A stretch of DNA of 64,000 bases, from contig NZ_PISE01000001.1 in assembly GCF_002835805.1 (NCBI RefSeq), forward strand, positions 1 through 64,000, written 5' to 3'. Of this stretch, positions 27,064 through 37,009 are shown in pieces (position 1 is the stretch's first letter; the number at the start of each line of letters is the position of its first letter). The notes below the pieces were generated by a model. The model worked only from the letters and a program-made list of their open reading frames with translations. It did no database searches and was not told the DNA's origin. The translations under genes and the position numbers were made by a program. Source of the stretch: Niallia nealsonii (GTDB lineage Bacteria > Bacillota > Bacilli > Bacillales > Cytobacillaceae).

Positions 27064-27513
27064 TTACAGCATATCAAGAAAACGATCTGTTATCGTTTGT
27101 CCATCTTCTGTCGTTCTGCAAATAATTAAACATGTATCATCTCCGCAAATTGTTCCCAAAATCTCTTCCCAGTCAAGATTATCAATTAGTGCACCAATCG
27201 CTTGTGCATTTCCTGGCAATGATTTCAAAACCAATAAATTTCCCGCAGAATCAATTTTCACAAAAGAATCGACCATTATTCTTTTTAACTTTTGCAGAGG
27301 ATTAAAACGCTGATCTGCCGGAAGACTATATTTGTATCTGCCGTCTGTCAAGGGTACTTTCACTAAATGAAGTTCTTTAATATCTCTAGAAACCGTTGCC
27401 TGCGTTACATTAAATCCTGCTCTTTTTAATTCATCCACCAGTTCATCCTGTGTTTCCACATCATTATTTGTAATAATTTCCCTTATTTTAATATGTCTTT
27501 GACCTTTATTCAT
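27064..27513 (-). CDS. argR: Arginine repressor ArgR/AhrC
   Basis: Arginine-sensing hexameric regulator that represses arginine synthesis and activates catabolism. The start is the ATG at 27513 (149 residues, equal to B. subtilis AhrC), with AGGGTG 6 bases upstream; an earlier in-frame GTG is part of that site. The winged helix includes [20 protein letters not shown], and the oligomerisation domain has the arginine-binding GTICGDDT. It may control artPQR at the left of this window. Confidence 0.96.
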   Translation of the reverse strand: MNKGQRHIKIREIITNNDVETQDELVDELKRAGFNVTQATVSRDIKELHLVKVPLTDGRYKYSLPADQRFNPLQKLKRIMVDSFVKIDSAGNLLVLKSLPGNAQAIGALIDNLDWEEILGTICGDDTCLIICRTTEDGQTITDRFLDML

Positions 27514-27701
27514 ATTTATCACCCTTTAATGATGAATGTACAAATTTTAGGTTTCTTTATATGTAAACCCTTATTAATTATCCTGCATATTAACAAATAT
27601 CCTGTACATTCTATTTTTAGTTTTTGACAAAACTCCTGTTTATTCTACAACTTGCATCAGTTTCTCCTCATTATACTATACAATTATTTATTTTTTACAA
27701 T

Positions 27702-27735
27702 CTAAAGAGGAATAAGTTTCACTTATTCCTCTTTA
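27702..27735 (-). terminator. Perfect hairpin downstream of tlyA
   Basis: CTAAAGAGGAATAAG and CTTATTCCTCTTTAG form a 15-bp stem with a 4-base loop, 15 bases past the tlyA stop. The tail is not T-rich, so this may be an mRNA 3' stabiliser rather than an efficient terminator. Confidence 0.5.
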
Positions 27736-27749
27736 GCCATTTGAAAAAA

Positions 27750-28580
27750 TCATTCTTCTTTTTTTGCTTTTAGTTCATTATGTGCAAATGTGACCGTTTC
27801 GTTAATAAGGGTTGTAAAATCTAACTCCTCATTACTAGGCTGATTATCCCAATGTAAATGAAGCAAAAATTCAATATTGCCATCCCCTCCTGTAATGGGG
27901 GAAAAGGATATGCCCTTTACTTTGTAGCCTTCTTGCACAGAGAAATTAATAATTTTTTCCAATACGGAAACATGTACTTTTTTATCTCTTACAATTCCTT
28001 TTTTGCCGACTTGCTCCCTGCCTGCTTCAAATTGAGGTTTTACTAATGCAATAACATCACTTTTTTCTACTAGCAATGTTTTTAAAACAGGCAATATTAA
28101 TTTTAGGGAAATAAATGATACGTCAATGGAAGCAAAATCTGGCATGCCTTCCTTTAAATCCGCTGGTGTAACATAACGAAAATTAGTTCTTTCCATAACG
28201 ATTACCCGTTCATCTTGTCTTAGCTTCCAAGCAAGCTGATTGTATCCTACATCTAAAGCATATGACATCTTTGCTCCATTTTGCAAAGCACAATCCGTAA
28301 ATCCTCCTGTTGAAGAACCGATGTCAAGAAGCACTTTATTTGCGATATTCACATCAAATACTTCAAGGGCTTTTTCCAGCTTTAAGCCACCGCGACTCAC
28401 ATACTTTAATGTTTTCCCTTTAACAGTCAGTTTAGATTCTTTATTTATTTTTTCACCTGGCTTATCCATTCTCATTTCTTCACAATAAACAGTCCCTGCC
28501 ATTATTGCTCTTTTTGCCTTTTCTCTTGTCTCAAATAACCCTTGTTCTACTAATAAAATGTCTACTCTTTCTTTCTTCAT
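27750..28580 (-). CDS. tlyA: TlyA-family rRNA 2'-O-methyltransferase (YqxC)
   Basis: Predicted S-adenosylmethionine-dependent methylation of ribosomal RNA. The 276-residue protein has an N-terminal S4 RNA-binding domain (RVDILLVEQGLFETREKAKR) and an FtsJ-like domain with the AdoMet motif LLDIGSSTGGFTDC, ASIDVSFISL and LVKPQFEAGRE. It begins 6 bases after dxs and is co-transcribed. Haemolysin activity was once claimed for this family; methylation is the better-supported role. Confidence 0.93.
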   Translation of the reverse strand: MKKERVDILLVEQGLFETREKAKRAIMAGTVYCEEMRMDKPGEKINKESKLTVKGKTLKYVSRGGLKLEKALEVFDVNIANKVLLDIGSSTGGFTDCALQNGAKMSYALDVGYNQLAWKLRQDERVIVMERTNFRYVTPADLKEGMPDFASIDVSFISLKLILPVLKTLLVEKSDVIALVKPQFEAGREQVGKKGIVRDKKVHVSVLEKIINFSVQEGYKVKGISFSPITGGDGNIEFLLHLHWDNQPSNEELDFTTLINETVTFAHNELKAKKEE

Positions 28581-28586
28581 CTAATC

Positions 28587-30479
28587 CTAAGCCCTTTTTT
28601 GTTTTTTTTTAGCAATTGAAGATATTCTTTTTACTGCTTCTTCTGTAGTTAAATGAATTTCATTTAATAAAGATTGAACATCTCCATGTTCAATAAATTC
28701 ATCAGGTATCCCCATTCGATCAATGCTGCTTGCATCATATCCATGATTGTGGGCAAACTCTAATACAAAACTTCCAAATCCTCCTTGAAGGACAGCTTCT
28801 TCAATAGTCAAAATCGGTATTTGCATATTTAATAAATCCAGCATCATCGATTCATCAAGAGGTTTAATAAATCTTGCATTGATTACCTTTACTGAAATCC
28901 CTTGTTTTCCTAGTATTTCACTTGCTTCTAATGCCATTTCAATCGTTGTGCCAAATGTTAATATCGCTGCATCTGATCCTTCTTTTAATACTTCCCATGA
29001 GCCAATTGGAATCGTTTTAAGATCCTCATCCATTTTGACTCCTAAACCATTGCCTCTTGGAAAACGCATAGCAATCGGACCATCATTATATTGAATTGCT
29101 GTATTTACCATATGCTGCCCTTCATTCTCATCTTTTGGCATCATCAGCACTAAATTAGGCATATGCCGCAAAAAGGCAATATCATAAACGCCTTGATGTG
29201 TTTCTCCATCTGCTCCGACTAATCCTGCACGGTCAATGCCAATAAAGACATTACATTTTTGGCGGCACACATCATGAAGCATCTGATCATAAGCTCTTTG
29301 CAAAAAAGTGGAATAAATCGCCAAAAACGGCTTCATCTTTTGTGTAGCAAGTCCAGCCGCTAATGTTACTGCGTGCTGCTCTGCAATGCCGACATCTACC
29401 ATACGATCAGGAAATTCCTTTGCGAACGCTTCTAATTTAGAACCTACAGGCATCGCAGGTGTAATAGCGACAATTCTTTTGTCTTTTCGCGCAAGCTTCA
29501 GTACTGTATCACTTACTAATTTACTCCATGCAGGTGGAGTATTAACAGGTTTAATAATATCCCCTGTCTCAATCTTATAAGGTCCTGTTCCATGCCATGT
29601 CCCAACTGTATCTTCTTCTGCTGGAGAGAAACCTTTTCCTTTTTTTGTCAAAACGTGCAAAAGTACAGGTCCTTCTGTTTTTTTAGCATAATTTAATTGC
29701 TCCAGTAAATCTTCATAGTTATGTCCATCTACAGGTCCTAAATACGTAAATCCTAGTTCTTCAAAAAATACGCCTGAAACAAGCAGATATTTTAAACTAT
29801 CTTTAATTTTTTCTGCTGTAGCGGCTAATTTCCCTCCCACTGCAGGGATTTTTTTCATCAGCATTTCTAATTCATCTTTTGCCCATTGGTATTTGCCTGC
29901 CGTTCTTAATCTGCCCAATACTTGATGAAGAGCTCCGACATTTGGTGCAATAGACATCTCGTTGTCATTTAAAATAACAATCATATTTTTCTTTTCGTCC
30001 CCAATATGATTAAGAGCCTCAAGAGCCATGCCGCCTGTTAATGCTCCATCTCCAATAATGGGAATAATATAAGAATCTTCTTTTTTCAGATCACGAGCAA
30101 CTGCCATCCCCATTGCTGCAGATAAGGAAGTAGAACTATGGCCTGTTTCCCACACATCATGTTCACTTTCATTCATTTTCGGAAATCCAGACAATCCTTT
30201 ATATTGTCTTAACGAATGAAACTCGCTGGCTCTTCCAGTTAAGATTTTATGCACATAAGATTGATGGCCCACATCCCAAATCATTTTATCTTTTGGACTA
30301 TTAAAACATTTGTGCAAAGCAATTGTCAGTTCTACTACCCCTAAATTCGGCCCAATATGCCCACCTGTTGCAGCTAATTGATTGATTAAAAAATGACGAA
30401 TTTCTTCACTAAGTTTCTCTAGTTCATTTATCGATAGATCTTTTAGAAAAGATGGATTTTTAATCGACATTAAATCCAT
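28587..30479 (-). CDS. dxs: 1-deoxy-D-xylulose-5-phosphate synthase
   Basis: First enzyme of the MEP isoprenoid pathway: condenses pyruvate and glyceraldehyde 3-phosphate, using thiamine diphosphate. I place the start at the ATG at 30479 (630 residues). Motifs: [12 protein letters not shown], [31 protein letters not shown] with ILNDNEMSI, and [13 protein letters not shown]. The neighbour tlyA follows immediately. ispA is 450 bases upstream and, unlike in B. subtilis, separated by a terminator, so dxs should have its own promoter. Confidence 0.97.
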   Translation of the reverse strand: MDLMSIKNPSFLKDLSINELEKLSEEIRHFLINQLAATGGHIGPNLGVVELTIALHKCFNSPKDKMIWDVGHQSYVHKILTGRASEFHSLRQYKGLSGFPKMNESEHDVWETGHSSTSLSAAMGMAVARDLKKEDSYIIPIIGDGALTGGMALEALNHIGDEKKNMIVILNDNEMSIAPNVGALHQVLGRLRTAGKYQWAKDELEMLMKKIPAVGGKLAATAEKIKDSLKYLLVSGVFFEELGFTYLGPVDGHNYEDLLEQLNYAKKTEGPVLLHVLTKKGKGFSPAEEDTVGTWHGTGPYKIETGDIIKPVNTPPAWSKLVSDTVLKLARKDKRIVAITPAMPVGSKLEAFAKEFPDRMVDVGIAEQHAVTLAAGLATQKMKPFLAIYSTFLQRAYDQMLHDVCRQKCNVFIGIDRAGLVGADGETHQGVYDIAFLRHMPNLVLMMPKDENEGQHMVNTAIQYNDGPIAMRFPRGNGLGVKMDEDLKTIPIGSWEVLKEGSDAAILTFGTTIEMALEASEILGKQGISVKVINARFIKPLDESMMLDLLNMQIPILTIEEAVLQGGFGSFVLEFAHNHGYDASSIDRMGIPDEFIEHGDVQSLLNEIHLTTEEAVKRISSIAKKKQKRA

Positions 30480-30752
30480 ACATAACAACTCACTTTCATA
30501 TCAAGTATACCGCCCATAAAATTTCACCTTTTATATAGCATACATTCTTTTTTATTTTTTCATACTAACTATTAAATCCGATTATTTAAAAAAGCTTTTA
30601 TGAATGGATAAACAATATTCATAATAAACATTAAATATGTATTATACCATTGTATCCTAGAAAACAGTAAGCCATTTCCCCTAGGAATTAAAAAAACCCT
30701 CCATATTGTAAAGTTTTTTTATGATTACTGTTACTTTACAACGCTTTCATTT
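30480..30752. other. Gene-free stretch upstream of dxs
   Basis: AT-rich, no coding frame. It must carry the dxs promoter; no element was clear enough to mark. Confidence 0.4.
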
Positions 30753-30790
30753 CTTCAAGATTTTATTTTTTACAAAATAAAATCTTGAAG
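30753..30790. terminator. Perfect 17-bp hairpin in the ispA-dxs gap
   Basis: CTTCAAGATTTTATTTT and AAAATAAAATCTTGAAG are exact inverted repeats with a 4-base loop. It lies past the ispA terminator. It may be a second stop signal or a processing site in a dxs leader. Confidence 0.5.
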
Positions 30791-30818
30791 TCAATTTACC
30801 CTTTGTTTTTATATAGAT

Positions 30819-30852
30819 AAAAAAACCGCTAACACTCAGGTGTAACGGCTAT
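30819..30852 (-). terminator. Intrinsic terminator of the nusB-xse-ispA transcript
   Basis: On the minus strand CCGTTACAC and GTGTTAGCGG pair with one bulge around CTGA, followed by seven T residues. It lies 85 bases past the ispA stop. Confidence 0.75.
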
Positions 30853-30936
30853 TTGATTCCTTTATCTATTTTAGCATAAAGCCTCTGTATTATGAATTTT
30901 ACCACTTTTATCTATAGTGTAAACCACCCGTTCCTT

Positions 30937-31827
30937 TTAACTTACCCGATTAGCCACCAAATCAGTTATTGCTTCTAGGATGCCCGTATCAAGAGATAAT
31001 TCAGAAAGAATTGCTTTTGCTTTATTAATATGTGTATCGAGCTCCTTTTTCGCTCCATCCATTGTCAAAAGAGCAGGATACGTACTCTTATGATTATACG
31101 AATCACTGCCAACTCTCTTACCAATTAATTCTTCATCGCCCTCAAGATCTAATATATCGTCTCTTATTTGAAAAGCTAAACCTAAATGTTGGGCAAAGTT
31201 TGTTAACTGTTGCAGTTGCTTCTGATTCCCTTTACTTAAAACCGCTCCTAAGAGAACACTTGCAATAAGCAATTTTCCTGTTTTATGAATATGGATATAC
31301 TCAAGCTCTTCTTGGGAAAGTTTTTTCTCTTCTCCTTCCATATCAGCAACCTGCCCTCCAACCATTCCTTCAGGGCCTGCTGCTTGAGAAAGAATTTCTA
31401 TTGCCTTTACTATTGTTTCTCCATTAAACTCTTTTTGCATTTTTGTCAGCAGCTGAAAGCTATATGTCAAAAGGCCGTCTCCTGCAAGAATGGCAATGGC
31501 TTCTCCGTATACTTTATGGTTTGTCGGAATTCCTCTTCTTAGATCATCATCATCCATGCTTGGCAAATCATCATGAATAAGAGAGTATGTATGAATCATT
31601 TCTAAGGCAGTTGCTGGTAGAATCCCTTTTTTTGGATCTTCTCCAAATGCATGCATAGTCGCAAACAATAATAATGGACGAATCCGTTTGCCTCCAGCAC
31701 TAAGGGAGTATGCCATTGCATCTTTAATGATAGACGGTGCAGAAAGCTGGTCAATGCTTTGTTTTAGCTGCTCTTCTAATAACTTTTTATACGTTTTGGT
31801 AAAATCATTAAGAGATGAATATTGCAA
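30937..31827 (-). CDS. ispA: Farnesyl diphosphate synthase (geranyltranstransferase)
   Basis: Builds the C15 prenyl diphosphate from dimethylallyl and isopentenyl units. The first Asp-rich motif is in LIHDDLPSMDDDDLRRG and the second in FQIRDDILDLEGD; GGKRIRP is also present. The start is TTG at 31827 (296 residues), because GGAGGAGG lies 9 bases upstream and this leaves a 4-base gap after xseB; a start at 31872 would overlap xseB by 41 bases without a ribosome site. Confidence 0.95.
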   Translation of the reverse strand: MQYSSLNDFTKTYKKLLEEQLKQSIDQLSAPSIIKDAMAYSLSAGGKRIRPLLLFATMHAFGEDPKKGILPATALEMIHTYSLIHDDLPSMDDDDLRRGIPTNHKVYGEAIAILAGDGLLTYSFQLLTKMQKEFNGETIVKAIEILSQAAGPEGMVGGQVADMEGEEKKLSQEELEYIHIHKTGKLLIASVLLGAVLSKGNQKQLQQLTNFAQHLGLAFQIRDDILDLEGDEELIGKRVGSDSYNHKSTYPALLTMDGAKKELDTHINKAKAILSELSLDTGILEAITDLVANRVS

Positions 31828-31831
31828 TGGA

Positions 31832-32065
31832 TTATTCCTCCTCCGATATGGAAAAAATCTCTTTTTGACCATTATCTAAAACAATCTCTGCAAGCTGTTC
31901 TTCCACATTTTTTAATTTATCATGACAGAATTTAGAAAGTTCCATTCCTTTTTTATATGTATTAATTGCTTCTTCTAATGGAACATCTCCCTCTTCTAAT
32001 TTTTCAACAATTTTCTCCAATTCATCCATTGCTTCTTCAAAAGATAGATTTTTCTGTTCAGCCAA
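31832..32065 (-). CDS. xseB: Exodeoxyribonuclease VII small subunit
   Basis: Small subunit that binds and regulates the XseA nuclease. It is 77 residues, with the family core [20 protein letters not shown] and [14 protein letters not shown]. It begins 6 bases after xseA, so the two subunits are co-translated in a ratio set by the operon. Confidence 0.96.
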   Translation of the reverse strand: MAEQKNLSFEEAMDELEKIVEKLEEGDVPLEEAINTYKKGMELSKFCHDKLKNVEEQLAEIVLDNGQKEIFSISEEE

Positions 32066-32071
32066 AATGGA

Positions 32072-33412
32072 TCACTCCTTAATTTTAATCACTTTTGCTT
32101 CTATAGAACCATCTGAAAGCTTTACTTCTAGTTTATCATTTTCCTTCAGCTGCTTAATGCTGCTTAATAGTTTGCCGTTATCAAGATATGCTAAATTGTA
32201 TCCTCGTTCCATTATTTTTAATGGACTTAACGCATCCATGGTTTGAATGAGGGATTGAAAACGATGCGTTTTTTGATTATAAATAAGCATCATATTTCTT
32301 TTTAAGTTTTTTTCCAAAACATTTAAATCACTATCTGCTTTTTTTACTAACTCTGATGGGTGATTTCTTTCCAATTGTTTTGTAAAAAGCATCCATTTTT
32401 CTGTTTGCTTCTCTTGAAATTTTTTCATATTGCGTAAGAGCAGCTCTTTTTGCCTATCCAATTGTTCCATTTTTTGTTCATGGAGAACTTTTGGATAACG
32501 GAAGGCATAAGATTTTTGAATTTGCTGGAACCTTGTCTTTTGAACATCCACTTTTTCTTTTGCGGCACGTATTAATCTTGCTCTTCTAGACAAAATCCTT
32601 TCCATAACATCTTCTATATTTGGTGCCGAAAGTTCGGCTGCACCTGTTGGTGTAGGCGCTCGTAAATCGGCAACAAAATCAGCAATGGTAAAGTCTGTTT
32701 CATGACCAACAGCTGAAATAATCGGCACTTGCGAAGAAAATATCGCCCGTGCTACTTCTTCCTCATTAAATGCCCACAATTCTTCTATTGAACCGCCTCC
32801 TCTGCCAACAATTAGAACATCTATTGGCGGCTCCTGTAAATTTGCTTGATTGATGGCCTGAACGATGGAGGGGGCTGCTGCATCACCTTGTACGAGGGCA
32901 GGAAATATGATGATTTTAGCTATTGGATATCTTCTTTTTATTGTTGTTAATATATCTCTAATAGCTGCACCTGTTGGAGAAGTAATAACTCCAATGGTTT
33001 TCGGGTATTTAGGGATGGGTAGCTTAAATTTTGGTGAAAATAAACCTTCTTGTTCTAACTTTTTTTTCAATTGCTCGTATGCTAAATAAAGATCGCCAAT
33101 ACCATCTGGCTTCATTTCATGAACATACATTTGATACTGGCCGCTCGGTTCATAAACGGTTACACTTGCTTTAATTAATACCTTCATACCATTTTCTGGT
33201 TTAAATTTCATTCCTTGGTTGCTTCTTGCAAACATCACAGCAAGGATTCTTGCTTTATTATCCTTTAATGTAAAATACATATGACCGCTAGTATGCTGTT
33301 TAAAGTTAGAAATTTCACCTTTGACATAAACTGCATGCAAATGAGGATCGGCATCAAATTTTCTTTTTATGTATTTAGTTAACGCTTGTACAGACAAATA
33401 TTTTGTTTCCAT
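32072..33412 (-). CDS. xseA: Exodeoxyribonuclease VII large subunit
   Basis: Degrades single-stranded DNA from both ends as part of repair. The 446-residue protein has an N-terminal OB fold (VYVKGEISNFKQHTSGHMYF), the catalytic domain with GVITSPTGAAIRDI, RGGGSIEELWAFN and SAVGHETDFTIADFVADLRA, and a C-terminal coiled coil. In B. subtilis folD sits between nusB and xseA; here only 71 bases separate them. Confidence 0.97.
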   Translation of the reverse strand: METKYLSVQALTKYIKRKFDADPHLHAVYVKGEISNFKQHTSGHMYFTLKDNKARILAVMFARSNQGMKFKPENGMKVLIKASVTVYEPSGQYQMYVHEMKPDGIGDLYLAYEQLKKKLEQEGLFSPKFKLPIPKYPKTIGVITSPTGAAIRDILTTIKRRYPIAKIIIFPALVQGDAAAPSIVQAINQANLQEPPIDVLIVGRGGGSIEELWAFNEEEVARAIFSSQVPIISAVGHETDFTIADFVADLRAPTPTGAAELSAPNIEDVMERILSRRARLIRAAKEKVDVQKTRFQQIQKSYAFRYPKVLHEQKMEQLDRQKELLLRNMKKFQEKQTEKWMLFTKQLERNHPSELVKKADSDLNVLEKNLKRNMMLIYNQKTHRFQSLIQTMDALSPLKIMERGYNLAYLDNGKLLSSIKQLKENDKLEVKLSDGSIEAKVIKIKE

Positions 33413-33483
33413 TTATTGTACTCCTTATCTAAAAGGATTCGGAAGGAATAAAACAAGCTTAAATTACTCCTCCCATAACATTT

Positions 33484-33876
33484 TTATTTACTGATTTTTT
33501 TTATTTTTGACAAAACTCCATTTATGAATTTGCTTGACTGATCATCGCCATAAAGTTTAGCAATTTCTACTGCTTCATCCATTACTACATTTGCCGGCAC
33601 TTCGCCACCAGCATATAAAAGTTCATAAATAGACAATCTTAATAGATTTCGATCTACATTAGCAAGTCGTTCCATCGTCCAATTTTCTAAATGTTTTTTA
33701 ATGATTTCATCAATTTCCTGCTGGTTCTCTAATACACCATCGACAAGACTTGTTAAATAGGCATCCTGTTTTTCTCCGTCTAACGCATGTACAATCGCTT
33801 CTTCTTTATCTGTTTGACTAAGGTCAATTTGAAATAATGCTTGCAGTGCTTTTTCTCTAGCAGTTCTTCTTTTCAT
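33484..33876 (-). CDS. nusB: Transcription antitermination factor NusB
   Basis: Binds boxA RNA with S10 and supports rRNA antitermination. The 130-residue protein begins RRTAREKALQALFQID and contains ERLANVDRNLLRLSIYELLY and VVMDEAVEIAKLYGDDQSSK, all typical. It is the first gene of a nusB-xseA-xseB-ispA unit. A 562-base gap and a terminator separate it from asp23, so it has its own promoter. Confidence 0.97.
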   Translation of the reverse strand: MKRRTAREKALQALFQIDLSQTDKEEAIVHALDGEKQDAYLTSLVDGVLENQQEIDEIIKKHLENWTMERLANVDRNLLRLSIYELLYAGGEVPANVVMDEAVEIAKLYGDDQSSKFINGVLSKIKKISK

Positions 33877-33935
33877 TTTTAATCTTTAGCTCCTTTAACA
33901 TCTTAACCATTTGTATTCCATCAAATCATATTACC

Positions 33936-34112
33936 AAAAAGCTGTTGTTTGTAAACTAATTTTATATAAGATAACGAACAGATCTAATCATAGGCACTTA
34001 ATCTCTACTATATTTTTAGCGTCAGTTACATTGCAGCTGCTACTGAGCCAATTTTGTTTATTTAGTGTGTTCTATATGAAAATAAACAACTTTATGCTAC
34101 ACAGCTTTTTGA
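33936..34112. repeat. Decayed copy F of the interspersed repeat
   Basis: The left end AAAAAGCTGTTGTTTG and the right end AAACAACTTTATGCTACACAGC resemble in orientation and content the ends of copies A, C and D. The core is no longer recognisable. It lies between nusB and asp23. Confidence 0.35.
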
Positions 34113-34328
34113 ATAGAATAAAACAATCTCACTTTCTAAAAAGATAATAGCACAAATAACTAGAAACTTCTATGTGCTCTTTCATCGTTTTTTCCGCCCA
34201 TTTATAGTCAGAAAAATTGCATATTAAAAAGGTTCTGCTAAAGAGTACTGTGGATTTTTGCTTCCTTTAGCCTTTTGGAAAGGAATTAAATTGCAAATCA
34301 TTTTATTGATATTATTAATGAACATCAT

Positions 34329-34430
34329 TTGACAAAAAAAGACCGCCAAGGATTTTAGTCAACCTCCGTTTTAATAAAGATACTGTCTCTTCACCAAAAT
34401 GGAGACTATCCACTAGCAGTCTTTTTTATG
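34329..34430. terminator. Long imperfect bidirectional hairpin after asp23
   Basis: AAAAAAAGACCGC at one end pairs with GCAGTCTTTTTT at the other, and a second block near the loop (AACCTCCGTTTT with AAAATGGAG) pairs too. Total length is about 100 bases with A- and T-runs outside, so it can act as a terminator on both strands. Confidence 0.6.
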
Positions 34431-34438
34431 ATTATCTA

Positions 34439-34849
34439 CTATATTTCTTGATCATATTCCGCTTCTTGCGTTTTTTGTGCTTCAAACTGAATGCCAACAA
34501 CATGAATATTCACTTCTTCTGCAACTAGTGCAGTCATATTGATTAAAGTTTGACGAATATTGTCTTGTATTTTCTGTGCGACTTGTGGAATAGACACCCC
34601 AAAAATCATCACACAAAATACATCCACTTTAATGCCTTCTTCTGTCAGCTCCACCTTAACGCCTTTGCTGTGGATTTTTTTCCCTAGCTTCTCTACCACA
34701 CCTGAAGCAAAATTGCCTCTCATTTGTGCAACACCTTCTACTTCTGATGCAGCAATTCCAGCAATTACTTCAATGACTTCAGGAGCAATTTCTACTTTGC
34801 CTAAACCATTTTGTTCTTGATTCATTTCTAAAATTGTATTATCTGACAT
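34439..34849 (-). CDS. Asp23/Gls24 family protein YqhY
   Basis: A 136-residue protein with one Asp23 domain (about 17-120): GKVEIAPEVIEVIAGIAASE and GVKVELTEEGIKVDVFCVM. In B. subtilis the yqhY gene forms an operon with accBC and the protein has been linked to control of acetyl-CoA carboxylase. The same order holds here: it begins 15 bases after accC. It ends at a strong terminator. The molecular role is not established. Confidence 0.92.
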   Translation of the reverse strand: MSDNTILEMNQEQNGLGKVEIAPEVIEVIAGIAASEVEGVAQMRGNFASGVVEKLGKKIHSKGVKVELTEEGIKVDVFCVMIFGVSIPQVAQKIQDNIRQTLINMTALVAEEVNIHVVGIQFEAQKTQEAEYDQEI

Positions 34850-34864
34850 AATTATTTCCTCCTT

Positions 34865-36223
34865 TTAATCTTCTGATTTCATCAAATCATACATTTCTAA
34901 AAACTTTGTGTTGAAATCTCCGTCCACAAACTTTTTATGATTAAGGAGTTGCAAATGAAACGGTATGGTTGTATGTACACCTTCAATAACAAATTCGCTG
35001 AGTGCCCTTTTCATGCGAGCAATTGCTTCTTCTCTTGTTTGGCCATACGTAATAACTTTAGCGATCATGCTATCATAATATGGAGGAATAGAATAGCCTG
35101 GGTATACTGCAGAATCTATTCGCACTCCTAAGCCGCCTGGCGGCAAATACATATGTATTTTACCAGGAGATGGCATGAAATTTTTCGCAGGATTTTCTGC
35201 ATTGATGCGACATTCAATAGCCCATCCAGTAAATGTTACATCTTTTTGCCTAATTTCAAGGGGTTTTCCTGATGCAACAAAGATTTGCTCTTTAATTAAA
35301 TCAACACCAGTAACCATTTCTGTAACAGGATGCTCTACCTGAATCCGTGTGTTCATTTCCATAAAGTAAAATTGTCCCGCACGGTAGTCGTAGATAAATT
35401 CAACCGTTCCAGCACCTGAATATCCGACCGCTTCTGCTGCCTTAACCGCAGCTTCGCCCATTTTACTGCGCATTTCTTCCGTTATAACAGGAGATGGAGT
35501 TTCTTCTAATAGTTTTTGAAGTCTTCTCTGAATAGAACAGTCTCTTTCTCCTAAATGGATAACATGCCCATAATTATCTGCAAGCACTTGAATTTCTACA
35601 TGGCGAAAATCTTCAATATACTTTTCTAAATAAACACCAGCATTTCCGAAGGCAGTTAAAGCTTCTTGCTGTGTAATGCTGATCCCCTTAATAAGCTCTT
35701 CTTCTGATTTGGCGACACGAATTCCTTTCCCTCCGCCTCCAGCAGTCGCTTTAATAATGACAGGATAGCCGATTTCAGCCGCTAAAGTAATTCCCTCATC
35801 TAAATCTTGGATAATTCCTTGTGATCCTGGAACAATTGGCACACCCGCTTTTCGCATTGTTTCTCTTGCTATATCCTTTGTGCCCATTTTATTGATTGCT
35901 TCAGGACTTGGACCAACAAAAGTAATATTGCAATCTCGGCATAATTCAGCAAAGCCAGCATTTTCTGCTAAAAATCCATAGCCTGGATGGATAGCATCAC
36001 TTCCTGTTAATGTAGCTGCACTTATTATGTTCGTAAAATTTAAATAACTGTCTTTAGATGCTGTTGGTCCAATACAATAGGCTTCATCTGCTAGTTGGAC
36101 ATGAAGCGAATCCTTATCTGCTTGCGAATAAACAGCAACTGTTTCAATATTAAGTTCTCGGCATGCTCTAATAATGCGGACAGCAATTTCCCCTCTGTTT
36201 GCTATTAACAGTTTTTTTATCAT
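34865..36223 (-). CDS. accC: Acetyl-CoA carboxylase, biotin carboxylase subunit
   Basis: Carboxylates the biotin on AccB with ATP and bicarbonate, the first half of malonyl-CoA synthesis. The 452-residue protein has [17 protein letters not shown] at the start, the ATP-grasp glycine loop [24 protein letters not shown], and the catalytic region [15 protein letters not shown]. It lies 19 bases after accB. Confidence 0.98.
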   Translation of the reverse strand: MIKKLLIANRGEIAVRIIRACRELNIETVAVYSQADKDSLHVQLADEAYCIGPTASKDSYLNFTNIISAATLTGSDAIHPGYGFLAENAGFAELCRDCNITFVGPSPEAINKMGTKDIARETMRKAGVPIVPGSQGIIQDLDEGITLAAEIGYPVIIKATAGGGGKGIRVAKSEEELIKGISITQQEALTAFGNAGVYLEKYIEDFRHVEIQVLADNYGHVIHLGERDCSIQRRLQKLLEETPSPVITEEMRSKMGEAAVKAAEAVGYSGAGTVEFIYDYRAGQFYFMEMNTRIQVEHPVTEMVTGVDLIKEQIFVASGKPLEIRQKDVTFTGWAIECRINAENPAKNFMPSPGKIHMYLPPGGLGVRIDSAVYPGYSIPPYYDSMIAKVITYGQTREEAIARMKRALSEFVIEGVHTTIPFHLQLLNHKKFVDGDFNTKFLEMYDLMKSED

Positions 36224-36242
36224 TGGTTAAACCCTCTCTTTA

Positions 36243-36713
36243 TTAAGCCTTTACTAAAAATAATGGTTCGCCATATTCTACAAGTTCTCCATCTTTTACA
36301 AGAATTTCTACGATCTCCCCATCTACTTCTGCTGTTATTTCATTAAATAATTTCATTGCTTCGATAATGCATACAACAGAATCCTTTGTTACTTTATCTC
36401 CTACTTTTACATACGCATCTTTATCAGGTGATGAAGATGCGTAGAATGTGCCTACCATAGGAGAAGTAATTTTATGTAAATTTTCATTCACTTCTGGTTT
36501 TTCTTCTTTGGCAGCTGTTTCTAAAGGTGCACTTGCCATCTCTACTATTTGCGGTTTTGTTTGAGGAACAGTTTGTACAGCAGAAACCATCACTTGTTCA
36601 CCATAATTTTTTTTGATTTTTAATTTTGTTCCATCTTGCTCATACGAAAAGTCATTTACATTTGATTCGTTTATTAATTGAATTAGTTCTTTTATTTCTT
36701 CTATTTTAAACAT
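36243..36713 (-). CDS. accB: Biotin carboxyl carrier protein of acetyl-CoA carboxylase
   Basis: Carries CO2 on biotin between the two halves of the reaction. The start is the ATG at 36713 (156 residues), with GGGGTG upstream. The N-terminal helix region is followed by a Pro/Ala/Glu linker and a biotinyl domain with the biotinylated Lys K121 in EAMKL. It is first in accB-accC-asp23. It lies about 300 bases downstream of spoIIIAH, beyond the terminator of the spoIIIA operon... on the minus strand it is the next unit after that operon. Confidence 0.96.
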   Translation of the reverse strand: MFKIEEIKELIQLINESNVNDFSYEQDGTKLKIKKNYGEQVMVSAVQTVPQTKPQIVEMASAPLETAAKEEKPEVNENLHKITSPMVGTFYASSSPDKDAYVKVGDKVTKDSVVCIIEAMKLFNEITAEVDGEIVEILVKDGELVEYGEPLFLVKA

Positions 36714-36952
36714 GTAAAACACCCCTTAAATAATTCATTTATGACTAGCTACTAATATCATACGATAAGACCTTATCATAGTTCAACATTCTTCTTTAAT
36801 CAAGTGCTAATCGGTTCGTTTTATGCTGCTTTTGAAAATAGATATGTTTCTTGCTCTCTCCATTCTATCATACCATTTTCAAGCTAAAATAACTAATACA
36901 AGCCGTATAGCCCCCTTCTTTTTAGCATTGCCATTTATGGAACACTTAATAT

Positions 36953-36990
36953 AAAAAAGGAGAAAAGATTATGCATCTTTTCCCCTTCTA
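36953..36990 (-). terminator. Intrinsic terminator of the spoIIIA operon
   Basis: AAGGAGAAAAGAT and ATCTTTTCCCCTT pair with one mismatch around TATGC, followed by six T residues on the minus strand. It lies 20 bases past the spoIIIAH stop. Confidence 0.88.
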
Positions 36991-37009
36991 TTGCTAATAT
37001 AAAACTTTT

